Positions 49,229-57,826 of a stretch of 64,000 bases of DNA are shown in pieces. The notes under the pieces were generated by a model. That model ran no database searches and was not told the origin of the DNA. It saw only the letters and a list, made by a program, of their open reading frames with translations. The DNA lies in assembly GCF_900087015.1 (NCBI RefSeq), contig NZ_FLKP01000001.1, positions 1 through 64,000 on the forward strand, written 5' to 3'. The position numbers and the translations under genes are program-made. How positions within the stretch are numbered: position 1 is the first letter of the stretch; each line of letters begins with the position of its first letter. The stretch comes from Christensenella timonensis. Its GTDB lineage: Bacteria > Bacillota > Clostridia > Christensenellales > Christensenellaceae.

Positions 49229-50740
49229 TTACATAAGGATGCACGACATTACCTCTTTGCTCATGCCGTCATAATCCTTGGAATTTACGAGTTCCCCCGT
49301 GATCTCTCCTTCCTTGAACACCAATAGCCGGTCGCTGATATTCAGTACCTCCGTTAGATCCGAGGAGATCACGATCACAGACATGCCCTCCTCGGAAAGT
49401 TGGTGGATCAGCCTGTGTATCTCTGATTTTGTATTGACGTCGATCCCCACCGTCGGCTCGTCGATGATAATGATCCCCGGCTGCGTCGCCAGTCCTTTGG
49501 CGATACAGACCTTCTGCTGGTTCCCGCCCGAAAGGTTCATGACCAGGTCATATATGCCCGTGGCCTTGATCCGCAATTTTTCCATATATTCTTCCGCCAG
49601 CTTATCCTTTTGCGGATACGAGAGCATGCCTGCGCGGTTGCTGATCTGGTCGAGCGAAGAGATCCCGATGTTCGTGGATATTGTATGGCTTAAGAAAAGC
49701 CCTTCTTCCTTGCGGTTTTCGCTGATATAGTAGATATGGTGCTGCCGGATCGCCTGGATATAATTCTTGATGTCTGCGGGCGCGCCGTCCACCCATATCT
49801 CACCTTCCGTAATGGGGTCGATGCCGATCAGCTGGCGGGCGAATTCCGTACGTCCCGCCCCGACCAGTCCGTACCAGCCGAGTATCTCGCCTTTGCGGAG
49901 CACAAAACCTTTTTTCTTCGGGTCAAGCTTGCTGCGCACCTGTCTTGCTTCCAAAACGACAGGCGACTGGATAAAATCCCTGCACCCTAAGGTGATTTCT
50001 TCGGTTTTCCTGCCCACCATTTTTTCAATCAGATCTTCTTTGGTAATAGAATCTTTGGGAACCGTTTCCCCGATCTTTTTTCCGTCACGGATGATCGTGA
50101 TGTTGTCCGCAATGCGGAAAACCTCTTCCAGCTTGTGGCTGATATATATGATGGAAACCCCTTCGTCGCGCAGCCGTTCCACTGTTTGCAGCAGTATCTC
50201 CACCTCTCCTAAGGAAATGGATGCCGTCGGTTCGTCGAGCAGGAGTACCTTTGACTGCTGCGTCAACGCGCGCGCGATCTCCAGCATCTGCTTTTGTCCT
50301 GAGCTCAAATTGTCGAGGCTCCCGTTCAGCGGCAGCTCCAGCTTCACCCGCGCAAGCGCTTCGCTCGCGATCCTCTGCATCTCTTTTTTATGCGCGATGC
50401 CGCCCATCGATTTCGTGATGTAGTTGAAGCTGATATTTTCCATGATGTTGAACGTATCCATCAGGTTGCGCTCCTGGTGCACCACGCCGATGCCGTGCAT
50501 AAACGCATCCTGCGGCGTATGGAACCTGACCTCTTTCCCCTCGAACGCCATACGCCCTTCCGTCGGCGGAAAAACGCCGGATATGATATTGATCAGGGTG
50601 GATTTTCCCGCCCCGTTTTCTCCGACGAGCGCGTGTACTTCCCCCTTTTTTACGCCAAAACTGATATCTTCAAGAGCTTTGACTCCAGGAAAAATCTTTG
50701 TGATCCCGTTTAATTCCAAAACATATTCTTCATTTTTCAT
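49229..50740 (-). CDS. Sugar ABC transporter ATPase, two ABC domains
   Basis: 503 residues from the ATG at 50740. Two fused ABC domains as in RbsA/MglA/LsrA: the first has Walker A VGENGAGKSTLIN, signature LSSGQKQML and Walker B LLLDEPTASI; the second has a degenerate Walker A YGLVGAGRTEF, signature LSGGNQQKV and IIIDEPTVGIDV. It powers uptake by the two permeases encoded upstream. Confidence 0.95.
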   Translation of the reverse strand: MKNEEYVLELNGITKIFPGVKALEDISFGVKKGEVHALVGENGAGKSTLINIISGVFPPTEGRMAFEGKEVRFHTPQDAFMHGIGVVHQERNLMDTFNIMENISFNYITKSMGGIAHKKEMQRIASEALARVKLELPLNGSLDNLSSGQKQMLEIARALTQQSKVLLLDEPTASISLGEVEILLQTVERLRDEGVSIIYISHKLEEVFRIADNITIIRDGKKIGETVPKDSITKEDLIEKMVGRKTEEITLGCRDFIQSPVVLEARQVRSKLDPKKKGFVLRKGEILGWYGLVGAGRTEFARQLIGIDPITEGEIWVDGAPADIKNYIQAIRQHHIYYISENRKEEGLFLSHTISTNIGISSLDQISNRAGMLSYPQKDKLAEEYMEKLRIKATGIYDLVMNLSGGNQQKVCIAKGLATQPGIIIIDEPTVGIDVNTKSEIHRLIHQLSEEGMSVIVISSDLTEVLNISDRLLVFKEGEITGELVNSKDYDGMSKEVMSCILM

Positions 50741-50758
50741 TGGTAGCAAGCCCTTTCC

Positions 50759-51754
50759 CTAATTTATTTTTGACTGCCTGAAATTCTTGATCCGTTCCGC
50801 AGCCACGACGATCAGGATGATCGCCCCGTTGAAAAGCTGGTTCCAGTAGATGTCGATCTTCATATGCACCAGCGCATTTTCCACGATCGTGATGATCAGC
50901 GCGCCGAGGATCGTTCCCCAGATGCTGACTTTCCCGCCGTTCATATACGTTCCGCCGATGAGCGCTGCGGAGAAAGACATCAGCATCCAGTCCGTCCCGA
51001 TATCCGGCTGCGCCGACCCAATGCGCATCACGACGAGCATACCGGCCAGCCCTGCGACCAGCGCCGAAAGCACGTTGACGGCCAGCACCGTCTTAAACTT
51101 GGATACGCCGTAAAGTTCCGCCGCCTTGGGGTTCGCACCGAAGGCCAGCATTTGCTTGCCCAGCCGCGTCTGCCGGTATAAGATGAACAGCGCCACGGCG
51201 ATCGCCAGCATGATAAACACGGAGGTCGTCACGCCCAGGACTTTTGTGTTGCCGATGTTGATGAAATCGTCCGACAGCTTATAGAGCGGTTTGCTTTCCG
51301 TAACGGTCAGAACGATACCCGTAAAGATGGACGACGTTGCCAGCGTTACGAGGAAGGAAGCGACGCCCACGCCGCCATTGCGGTAAATGAGCAGCCCGTT
51401 GATCACACCACACACAAGCGCCACCGCGATGCCCACCAAAAAGGCTACGCCCGCGCCCATGCCCAGCCGTTCCATCATGATCCCGGAAAAGATCGCCGAC
51501 ATCGCGCCCACCGAACCGATCGCCAAATTCATGCCGCCCGCCGAAAGGCTGATAAGCTGTGCATAACCGACAAGCGTGGTGATCGCCAGCGTCCTGCCCA
51601 GCGTAACGATGTTGGCGGATGAAAGATAATCCGGCTTCACCAGCACCATCACGATGAACATGACGGCCACGATGATCGCCAGCGAAAATAGATTGGACGA
51701 GGTAAGCGTTTTCCATTTGCTTTTCTTTAGCATAGTTCCCTGCGTTGTCTCCAT
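50759..51754 (-). CDS. Sugar ABC transporter permease 2
   Basis: 331 residues, a BPD_transp_2-type permease with about nine membrane segments and the conserved ALIGGTYMNGGKVSIWGTILGA loop. GGAGGG lies 8 bases before the ATG, and it begins 2 bases after the stop of the first permease gene. Two different permeases with a double ATPase recall the Lsr and rhamnose-type transporters. Confidence 0.93.
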   Translation of the reverse strand: METTQGTMLKKSKWKTLTSSNLFSLAIIVAVMFIVMVLVKPDYLSSANIVTLGRTLAITTLVGYAQLISLSAGGMNLAIGSVGAMSAIFSGIMMERLGMGAGVAFLVGIAVALVCGVINGLLIYRNGGVGVASFLVTLATSSIFTGIVLTVTESKPLYKLSDDFINIGNTKVLGVTTSVFIMLAIAVALFILYRQTRLGKQMLAFGANPKAAELYGVSKFKTVLAVNVLSALVAGLAGMLVVMRIGSAQPDIGTDWMLMSFSAALIGGTYMNGGKVSIWGTILGALIITIVENALVHMKIDIYWNQLFNGAIILIVVAAERIKNFRQSKIN

Positions 51755-51756
51755 GG

Positions 51757-52740
51757 TTACTTCCCTCCTTTGATCGCCATTTGCTTCGCACGTTTATTGA
51801 CCATATTGACCCTGGCTTTATCCAGTTCATACGAAAGGACGAGGATCGCGCCCACAAAGATCTGTACCATATAAGAACTGACGCCCCACAAGGTAAGCGC
51901 GTTATGGATGAATACCATGATGCACGAACCCAGGATCACGCCGACGATTGAGACTTTACCGCCGGAGAGCAGCGTACCGCCCAGTACCGCGACTGCAAAA
52001 GATGTCAGCATCCAGTCGTCGCCCACCGATATCTGTGCGCTGCCGAAGCGCAGGATCTGCAATATTGCCGCCACAGCGCACAGGGCCCCGCTTAACGTAT
52101 GCCCCCAGATGATCGTGCCCTTCACGTTGATGCCTGAATAGACCGCCGCCTTCTGGCTTGCCCCGCATGCGAGCATCCGCTGGCCGAGCTTGGAATATTT
52201 GAATACGATAAAAATGGCGACACATACCGCAATGGTAATGATAAAAGACATAGGAACCGGCCCCAAATGAATGCTGCCAAAGGATTTGAAGCTTTCCGGC
52301 AGGTGTTGGTAGGACTGCCCCTGCGTGATGATCGTGGCGATCCCCTTGTAAATACTGAGCAGGGTAAGCGTCACAATGAATGGATTGATGCCCGTTTTGG
52401 CGATCAACACGCCCTGCAGCGCGCCGAGAGCCATGCCTGCCAGCAGGCAGACCGCGATGCATATCCACACCGGAAGCCCTAAAAGCTCCATGCACATTCC
52501 CATGAAGATGCCCGACAAACACCCCATGGAGCCGACCGCCAGATTCATCTGCCCCAACGACAATGCCGCCATCTGCGCCAAGCCGATCAGTCCGTAAATC
52601 GAAACCGTCTGCAGGTTGGATAATACGTTGTAAGACGATAAAAAGCCTTTGCTGGTGACTGCCAGAACGATAAACAATGCTGCTACGCACAGGACGACGC
52701 TTGATAAATCGTTGCTCAAAAGTTTTTTTATTTTGCTCAA
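51757..52740 (-). CDS. Sugar ABC transporter permease 1
   Basis: 327 residues, a BPD_transp_2-type permease with about nine membrane segments and the loop VAVLGGTLLSGGKVSIVGVILG. It is a paralogue of the next permease. The start is TTG with GGGGAG six bases upstream. It is the first gene of the long operon; a leader of about 220 bases precedes it. Confidence 0.92.
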   Translation of the reverse strand: MSKIKKLLSNDLSSVVLCVAALFIVLAVTSKGFLSSYNVLSNLQTVSIYGLIGLAQMAALSLGQMNLAVGSMGCLSGIFMGMCMELLGLPVWICIAVCLLAGMALGALQGVLIAKTGINPFIVTLTLLSIYKGIATIITQGQSYQHLPESFKSFGSIHLGPVPMSFIITIAVCVAIFIVFKYSKLGQRMLACGASQKAAVYSGINVKGTIIWGHTLSGALCAVAAILQILRFGSAQISVGDDWMLTSFAVAVLGGTLLSGGKVSIVGVILGSCIMVFIHNALTLWGVSSYMVQIFVGAILVLSYELDKARVNMVNKRAKQMAIKGGK

Positions 52741-52970
52741 GATATTCTCCCCTCTTTTCTTTCAAAGTCCGCTCAATCTGCCCTACTCCCTTCATTCCTC
52801 CTCTCTCTTTTCCAAAATTTGGGTAAGCGAAACACACATCGATAACATGTTTTTTGTTATCCGCTCCTTACCGTTATTCGTTTTTCAGTAATAGGTGTTG
52901 TGAGTAGGGCTGCTGTTTTATGATTGCTGAAAATTCGTCGTAATATTGAAACCCTGTAAAGTATAATTTC

Positions 52971-52998
52971 ATTATACTCGGGGCTTATCATGCGTCAA
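52971..52998 (-). promoter_or_regulatory. Promoter of the sugar/glycyl-radical operon
   Basis: On the minus strand TTGACG (52993-52998) and TATAAT (52971-52976) are 16 bases apart. The transcript would carry a leader of about 220 bases before the first permease. I see no known riboswitch in that leader. Confidence 0.65.
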
Positions 52999-53013
52999 CA
53001 TTTTTCTAATTTA

Positions 53014-53177
53014 TTTCACATATGTTCCATTCTTCGCTTATTCTGATCTATTCAAGCGGAAATTGTAACATTGTTTTCCAAATTCAAATTTTATATCACA
53101 TATGTTCCAAACTTTTGGATGCAGGGAAATGAATTGACATCGAATTGTGTCCTTGCTATGATATTCACATATGTTCT
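53014..53177. promoter_or_regulatory. Three CACATATGTTC boxes, likely SorC-regulator operators
   Basis: CACATATGTTC occurs at 53017-53027, 53097-53107 and 53166-53176, all in the same orientation and each with a palindromic ACATATGT core. The first lies just upstream of the operon's -35; the third starts just after the -10 of the divergent regulator's promoter. The two spacings are 80 and 69 bases, which would allow looping. This is the expected layout for an autoregulating sugar-responsive repressor. Confidence 0.75.
53134..53162 (+). promoter_or_regulatory. Promoter of the SorC regulator gene
   Basis: TTGACA (53134-53139) and TATGAT (53157-53162) with 17-base spacing. The third CACATATGTTC box directly follows the -10, so binding there should block the gene's own transcription. 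Confidence 0.8.
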
Positions 53178-53242
53178 TTAAATAGTAAAAATAAGAAACA
53201 ATGGGAATATTTTCCCCTTTTGTAAAGAGCGGAGATACGCAT

Positions 53243-54208
53243 ATGGAATATCAGGAAATCAACAGGTACGACCTTTTGGTCAGGGTCGCCGAAATGTATT
53301 ATATGGAACAAAAAACACAGCAGGAGATCGCCGACAGTATTATGGTCTCGCGTTCCAATATTTCCAAAATGCTGAAAAAGTGTATACAGCTCGGGATCGT
53401 GGAATTCAAGATCAATAATTTATCTTCTTCCGGAATCGGCCTGCAATCCAAATTGAAAAAGAAATTCAAGCTCAAAGAGGTCATTATCGTTCCCGGTACA
53501 GGATCTCCCGAGGAGGTCAAAAGCCGTATCGGCGCCGCGGCCGCGGAATACCTGGAGGGTATCTTGGCAAACGGCATGCTCGTCGGGCTTGCATGGGGCT
53601 CTACGCTCTATCAGGTCGTCAAACAATTCCATACCTCCCACGTCTACGATGTGGACGTCATCCAGCTGGTCGGCGGGATGGGCTCGCGCAGCATCGAGCT
53701 TGACGGGCAGGATATCATCAAAAGCCTGCAAAAGCATTTTCACGGGACAAGCTACGTCTTGCAGGCCCCGATGATCGTCAGGAACCCCATCTTAAAACAA
53801 CTCTTGCTGGAGGAACTGGAGATCAAAAAGCATTTCGACAAATTCAAACAGACCGACGTCGCCCTGATGGGCCTCGGCAGCAACCGCTCCCAAATCTCCG
53901 CACTCTACCGTTCGGGCCATATCAAAAAGCGGGATGCGGACAATATGATCAAGCAGGGAGCGATCGGCGATACATGCGGGATGCAGTTCGATATCAACGG
54001 AAACCTTTGCAATACCGTCCTTACAGGCCGCGTGATCGGGATCGATATGCCTACGCTTTTAAAGATCCCCACCCGCATCGGCGTCGCTTCGGGCGTCGAA
54101 CGCGCGGAGGCGACGCTCGGCGCGCTGCGCGGGAATTATGTCAACGTATTGGTGACGGACGAGACCACAGCCAAAAAGGTTTACGACGAATCCTGCGAAA
54201 AGGCCTGA
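53243..54208 (+). CDS. SorC-family sugar-responsive transcriptional regulator
   Basis: 321 residues from the ATG at 53243 (GGAG 8 bases upstream). The N-terminal helix-turn-helix (YYMEQKTQQEIADSIMVSRS, NISKMLKKC) is followed by a sugar-phosphate-binding domain of the DeoR/SorC type (GLAWGSTLYQVVKQF, VDVIQLVGGMGSRS, VALMGLGSNRSQIS, GDTCGMQFDINGNLC). LsrR and SorC are relatives. It is divergent from the sugar/glycyl-radical operon, with three repeated boxes in the gap, so it should control that operon in response to a phosphorylated sugar. Confidence 0.92.
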   Translation: MEYQEINRYDLLVRVAEMYYMEQKTQQEIADSIMVSRSNISKMLKKCIQLGIVEFKINNLSSSGIGLQSKLKKKFKLKEVIIVPGTGSPEEVKSRIGAAAAEYLEGILANGMLVGLAWGSTLYQVVKQFHTSHVYDVDVIQLVGGMGSRSIELDGQDIIKSLQKHFHGTSYVLQAPMIVRNPILKQLLLEELEIKKHFDKFKQTDVALMGLGSNRSQISALYRSGHIKKRDADNMIKQGAIGDTCGMQFDINGNLCNTVLTGRVIGIDMPTLLKIPTRIGVASGVERAEATLGALRGNYVNVLVTDETTAKKVYDESCEKA

Positions 54209-54230
54209 CCCTCGTGTTGCAGGCAACAAA

Positions 54231-54260
54231 AAAGGGCGGCCCCCAAAAAGGCTGCCCTTT
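54231..54260. terminator. Terminator after the SorC gene
   Basis: aagggcggc and gctgccctt arms around a short loop with A and T runs. It lies between convergent genes. Confidence 0.78.
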
Positions 54261-54271
54261 GTATTCATACA

Positions 54272-54682
54272 TCATTCATTTGCTTCCGTAGCATGGTCGA
54301 TCAGCCTGATCAACTCCAGCGCGCTCCTGAAATTCCTCGTTTCGTTTCTCTCAGACCATACGACCTGCCCCTGCCAGGTTGCGTTCTGGCGGTATTGAAC
54401 CTGCACGACAAAAGTCGCCTTCTTGCCCGGAGCCTGCTTTTTTATTGCCTCTTCCATCGCCTTATCCTTTTTCCCTGCCCGTATCTTTTGGGGTTTTCCA
54501 AATACCCTATGCTCCACTGCCGCGGCCGGATATTTGACCGCATCGAATATCTCTTCCGTCTTCAAAAGCAACTGGCTCGTATCAAGAAAGACTTGCGGTT
54601 GGTTTAAGCTGCGGTGGTAGATCCGCCCCGCAACATCCATTCCCTCTTTTTTGTCGACGCACACTGTAATCTCATTCTGCAT
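54272..54682 (-). CDS. Small protein with WQGQVVW/RSALELI module, unknown function
   Basis: 136 residues from the ATG at 54682. The C-terminal half (KKATFVVQVQYRQNATWQG ... SALELIRLIDHA) is clearly homologous to the 58-residue protein encoded just upstream. The N-terminal half (EITVCVDKKEGMDVAGRIYH ... PAAAVEHRVFGKPQKI) is an extra domain. No catalytic residues are evident. I have seen short proteins of this sort in Clostridia, but the function is unknown to me. It follows a BTAD regulator gene on the same strand. Confidence 0.75.
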   Translation of the reverse strand: MQNEITVCVDKKEGMDVAGRIYHRSLNQPQVFLDTSQLLLKTEEIFDAVKYPAAAVEHRVFGKPQKIRAGKKDKAMEEAIKKQAPGKKATFVVQVQYRQNATWQGQVVWSERNETRNFRSALELIRLIDHATEANE

Positions 54683-54699
54683 CCCCTTGCGCCTCCGCC

Positions 54700-54876
54700 T
54701 TAGCCATCCGCCTGTTTTTCTCCCCACTCGAGCGCGCTTTCCATCAACTTGATGAGCTCCAACTCGCTGCGGAACCTCTGCGTTTCCTTTTTATCCGACC
54801 AAATGATCTGCCCCTGCCATGTGGCGTTTTGCTTGCACTGTATCTGGATGACAAACGTTGCCTTGCTTTTTTCCAT
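54700..54876 (-). CDS. 58-residue WQGQIIW/RSELELI protein
   Basis: A short gene (ATG at 54876, stop TAA at 54700-54702), easily missed. It begins MEKSKATFVIQIQCKQNATW and contains WQGQIIWSDKKETQRFRSEL, matching the C-terminal half of its downstream neighbour nearly residue by residue (NATWQGQ, W-S, ET, FRS-LELI). No cysteine pair or membrane segment is present. The two genes are 17 bases apart. Conservation between the copies supports it being real. Confidence 0.8.
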   Translation of the reverse strand: MEKSKATFVIQIQCKQNATWQGQIIWSDKKETQRFRSELELIKLMESALEWGEKQADG

Positions 54877-54964
54877 CGCACACCGTCCTACATATGCTTT
54901 TCTTTCATTGTACTATGCAAAAGTCACAATCCCGGTCACATTTTCGCTTTGATTAGCCATTTTC

Positions 54965-56200
54965 TCACCATCTTCTGTCACTTTCATCCCCGTCCATGAT
55001 GTTGTCCATGTCCGCGGCGGAAATGCTTTTGCATACAAAACGCATCTCATTATTGCGTTTGGAGGCCTTGTAAAAATTATACCGCAAGCGGTCTGCGACG
55101 ATATTGCAGTTCTCCTGTTTGATCTCCATCAGCATCACGAGGAACTGCGACGGGCTGTAACGCGTATAGGCGTCTCCCCTGCGCAGCGACGCTTTGATCG
55201 ACTTTTGCACATCCTCCATGATCTTTTTCGTCTTTTCGCCGCTGGCCGGCTTTGTCCCGCTCAAGTCCGTGATCGTGCAAAGCATAAGGAACACCGACTG
55301 CCCGCTGCGCTCCATATGCCTGACCACGAAGCGGTACAGGCTTTCAAACACCTCCAGGTTGCAATAAAACGCGCCGTTTTCGTATTCCGTTTCCCTGATC
55401 TCGCTGCGCACCTCGTCGATCGACAAATTGGCCTCTTTCCTGCTGCCCGAAATATGCCCGAACATTTCCTTCATGTTCTCGGAAGGCCCGATCCCCAGGT
55501 CGTCAAACAGCCGCGCCGTCGCCGCTTCATAGGCCTCCAGCGCCTCCTTGACGCGGTTCATTTCATATAAACACTTGATGTACATCAGCGTCAAGTCTTC
55601 TTCATATGGGTAAATCGCCACCGCCTCGCCCAGCTTGGGCGCCAGCCTGTCGTACTTTCCTGTCTGCGCCGCGATGCGGTACGCTTTGCGGAAGCAGTCA
55701 CAGTATTGTTCCTGCAAGTGCACCGCAAACCCCATCACCCACGGCTCTCCCATCGCCTTGGGAAGAAAGCCCGTTTGATAGATTTCAACCGCCTGCAAAC
55801 ATTTTTCAAACGTATCCCCTGCGTCCATCCCGCCTTCCGCGATCTCGCCTACAATACCTGCAAATACTTCCTGGTCGATCACCAGGGGCATATCTCCCGT
55901 AAAACCGTATGCGCCCCGCTGGTAGCCGATACATTCCCGTTCCACGCCGCACGATTGCAATAACTTGCGCAGGCGGTACACGAGGTTTTTCAGCGTACCC
56001 ACCGGGCTTTCGCACTCCTCATCGCTCAAAAGCACATGGATCAGCTCGTCCTGCGGCACCATCCGGTTACGGTTGCACAGCAGGTATTGGAACAGCATCA
56101 ACACCTTGCTGTTCCTGCTTTCCTTGGTAATCACGGGTTCGTCGCCATAAGTGACCTGGAACCCGCCGAACATCTCAATTTTTAAGGTTTTTTCCATCAT
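54965..56200 (-). CDS. BTAD-domain transcriptional regulator (SARP-like)
   Basis: 411 residues. An OmpR-type winged helix (MFGGFQVTYGDEPVITKESR ... LVYRLRKLLQSCG) is followed by a bacterial transcriptional activation domain (helical TPR-like, about 110-250: AVEIYQTGFLPKAMGEPWV, LYEMNRVKEALEAYEAATAR). The C-terminal domain (VFLMLCTITDLSG, SIKASLRRGDAYTRYSPSQFLVML) recalls a degenerate GGDEF-type fold lacking the GGDEF signature. No receiver is present. It is a large stand-alone regulator; the two small paralogous genes downstream are the best target candidates. The start could also be the next ATG (56197). Confidence 0.85.
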   Translation of the reverse strand: MMEKTLKIEMFGGFQVTYGDEPVITKESRNSKVLMLFQYLLCNRNRMVPQDELIHVLLSDEECESPVGTLKNLVYRLRKLLQSCGVERECIGYQRGAYGFTGDMPLVIDQEVFAGIVGEIAEGGMDAGDTFEKCLQAVEIYQTGFLPKAMGEPWVMGFAVHLQEQYCDCFRKAYRIAAQTGKYDRLAPKLGEAVAIYPYEEDLTLMYIKCLYEMNRVKEALEAYEAATARLFDDLGIGPSENMKEMFGHISGSRKEANLSIDEVRSEIRETEYENGAFYCNLEVFESLYRFVVRHMERSGQSVFLMLCTITDLSGTKPASGEKTKKIMEDVQKSIKASLRRGDAYTRYSPSQFLVMLMEIKQENCNIVADRLRYNFYKASKRNNEMRFVCKSISAADMDNIMDGDESDRRW

Positions 56201-56294
56201 ACCTCTCTCTTCTCTTCAAAACGCTTCAATACTATACATGCCAATTATAGTATAGTATATCATGCCCAAACGCCGAACATCCCATTTGTTCACA

Positions 56295-57353
56295 CTATAG
56301 ACCCAATTTTTTCTTCATCACGTCCGGCTGCATGCTGTGCATGACCGCTTCTTCCGGCGGGATCGTCCCCTGCTCGCAAAGTTTAAGCAGGCTCGCGTCC
56401 ATGGTGACCATCCCTTCCGCGGCGGAAGAAAAGATTGCCGTTTCGATTTGGTGCGTTTTTGCTTCACGTATCATATTGCGGATCGCCGTATTGCACGTCA
56501 TGATCTCAAAGGCCGGCACGATGCCTCCGTCCGTCCTTTTCAGCAATTGCTGCGATACCACAGCCTGCAGCACCATGGAAAGCTGCACGCGGATCTGCGC
56601 CTGCTGGCTGGGCGGGAACACGTCGATGATCCTGTCTATCGTATTCACTGCGCCCAGGGTATGCAGCGTCGAGATCACCAAATGGCCCGTTTCCGCCGCC
56701 GTCATCGCTACGCTGATCGTTTCATGGTCGCGCATCTCCCCCAACAGGATCACGTCCGGCGCCTGGCGCAGCGCGCTGCGCAGCGCCACCGCATAGCTTT
56801 GCGTATCCGTCGAAATTTCGCGCTGGCTGATGATGCTTTTGTTGTGCCGGTGCAGGTATTCGATCGGGTCTTCCAGCGTCACCACGTGGCTGTTGCGCGT
56901 TTGGTTGATACGGTCGATCATGCATGCCAGCGTAGTGGATTTCCCGCTCCCCGCAGGCCCTGTCACGAGCACAAGCCCCTTGGGCCGGGATCCGAGCTCC
57001 AAAACTGTCTCCGGGATGCCCAATTCCTGCGGGTTGGGAAGTTCAAAAGCGATCACCCGTACCACCGCGGCCAGCGACCCGCGCTGGCGGTAAACGCTTA
57101 CGCGGTAACGCGATATCCCGGCGAGCGAAAACGAAAAATCATCGTCCCCCGTTTCCAGCACACAATCCGGGCTGCGCTGCCCGAGGGCGTATATCTCCCG
57201 TACGATGCGATCCGTATCCTCCGGCGCCAGCCGCGCTTCCCCCCTGCATTCTATCTGGTTGTTGATCTTATACGAAACAGGCCTGCCCACCACGATAAAA
57301 ATATCCGATGCATGAAGCCCCGTTGCCTCCTTTAAGATTTGCTCCGCTTCCAT
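56295..57353 (-). CDS. pilT: PilT-like type IV filament ATPase
   Basis: 352 residues from the ATG at 57353 (GGAAGGGG upstream). It has an N-terminal PAS-like domain, then Walker A VTGPAGSGKSTTLACM, the Asp box (VTLEDPIEYLH), Walker B (APDVILLGEMRD) and His box (GHLVISTLHTLGAVN). PilT ATPases retract type IV pili. It is the last gene of the filament-like operon. No PilB (assembly) ATPase is present in the window, which is odd for a complete system. Confidence 0.92.
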   Translation of the reverse strand: MEAEQILKEATGLHASDIFIVVGRPVSYKINNQIECRGEARLAPEDTDRIVREIYALGQRSPDCVLETGDDDFSFSLAGISRYRVSVYRQRGSLAAVVRVIAFELPNPQELGIPETVLELGSRPKGLVLVTGPAGSGKSTTLACMIDRINQTRNSHVVTLEDPIEYLHRHNKSIISQREISTDTQSYAVALRSALRQAPDVILLGEMRDHETISVAMTAAETGHLVISTLHTLGAVNTIDRIIDVFPPSQQAQIRVQLSMVLQAVVSQQLLKRTDGGIVPAFEIMTCNTAIRNMIREAKTHQIETAIFSSAAEGMVTMDASLLKLCEQGTIPPEEAVMHSMQPDVMKKKLGL

Positions 57354-57367
57354 TGCTGTCCCCTTCC

Positions 57368-57826
57368 CTATTTCAGCACGTGCAGCGTATCGTCGCCGCT
57401 GTCCGCGCCTTCCTTCATCTGCGTCTGCCAGATTTCCTTCGTCCATTCTCCTGTCGGCGTGCCGCTCCCATCGAGCGCGATGCCGATCTGCACAGACAGC
57501 TCCCGGCTTTCGCCCATATCCGCCGTATAGGCAACGAGCGCAGTACTGCCACGCTGCACAACGGAAAAACCCTTCTTCACTAATTCGGCTTCATAACCGC
57601 TGTTTCCTTTTATATCCGCAAGAATATCCGCAAGAATCTGCTCCGCCTGCGCATCGGCTGCATAATACTGCTGCTGCGCCGCCGCGGTTTTTTCCGCCAG
57701 CCGCAGATCCGCCTGCGCCGTAACGAAGGAAAGCGTTGCGAGCGTCGTCAGGCACAACACCACAAACACCGCCAATATGGAGATACCGCCTATTCCGATC
57801 CCAAAGCCGCCCTGCTTCCCGTTCAT
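57368..57826 (-). CDS. Filament-associated membrane protein (PilX-like)
   Basis: 152 residues. One N-terminal membrane helix (ISILAVFVVLCLTTLATLSF) is followed by a coiled segment (RLAEKTAAAQQQYYAADAQA) and a beta-rich end. This resembles minor-pilin/PilX-type proteins of type IV systems. The glycine-rich start (GGFGIGIGG) is not a normal prepilin peptidase site. It overlaps the upstream gene by 4 bases. Confidence 0.7.
   Translation of the reverse strand: MNGKQGGFGIGIGGISILAVFVVLCLTTLATLSFVTAQADLRLAEKTAAAQQQYYAADAQAEQILADILADIKGNSGYEAELVKKGFSVVQRGSTALVAYTADMGESRELSVQIGIALDGSGTPTGEWTKEIWQTQMKEGADSGDDTLHVLK

Noticed and set aside
52741-52964. Riboswitch in the long operon leader
   Set aside because: I could not recognise any known aptamer core or terminator/antiterminator pair; it is left as a plain leader.
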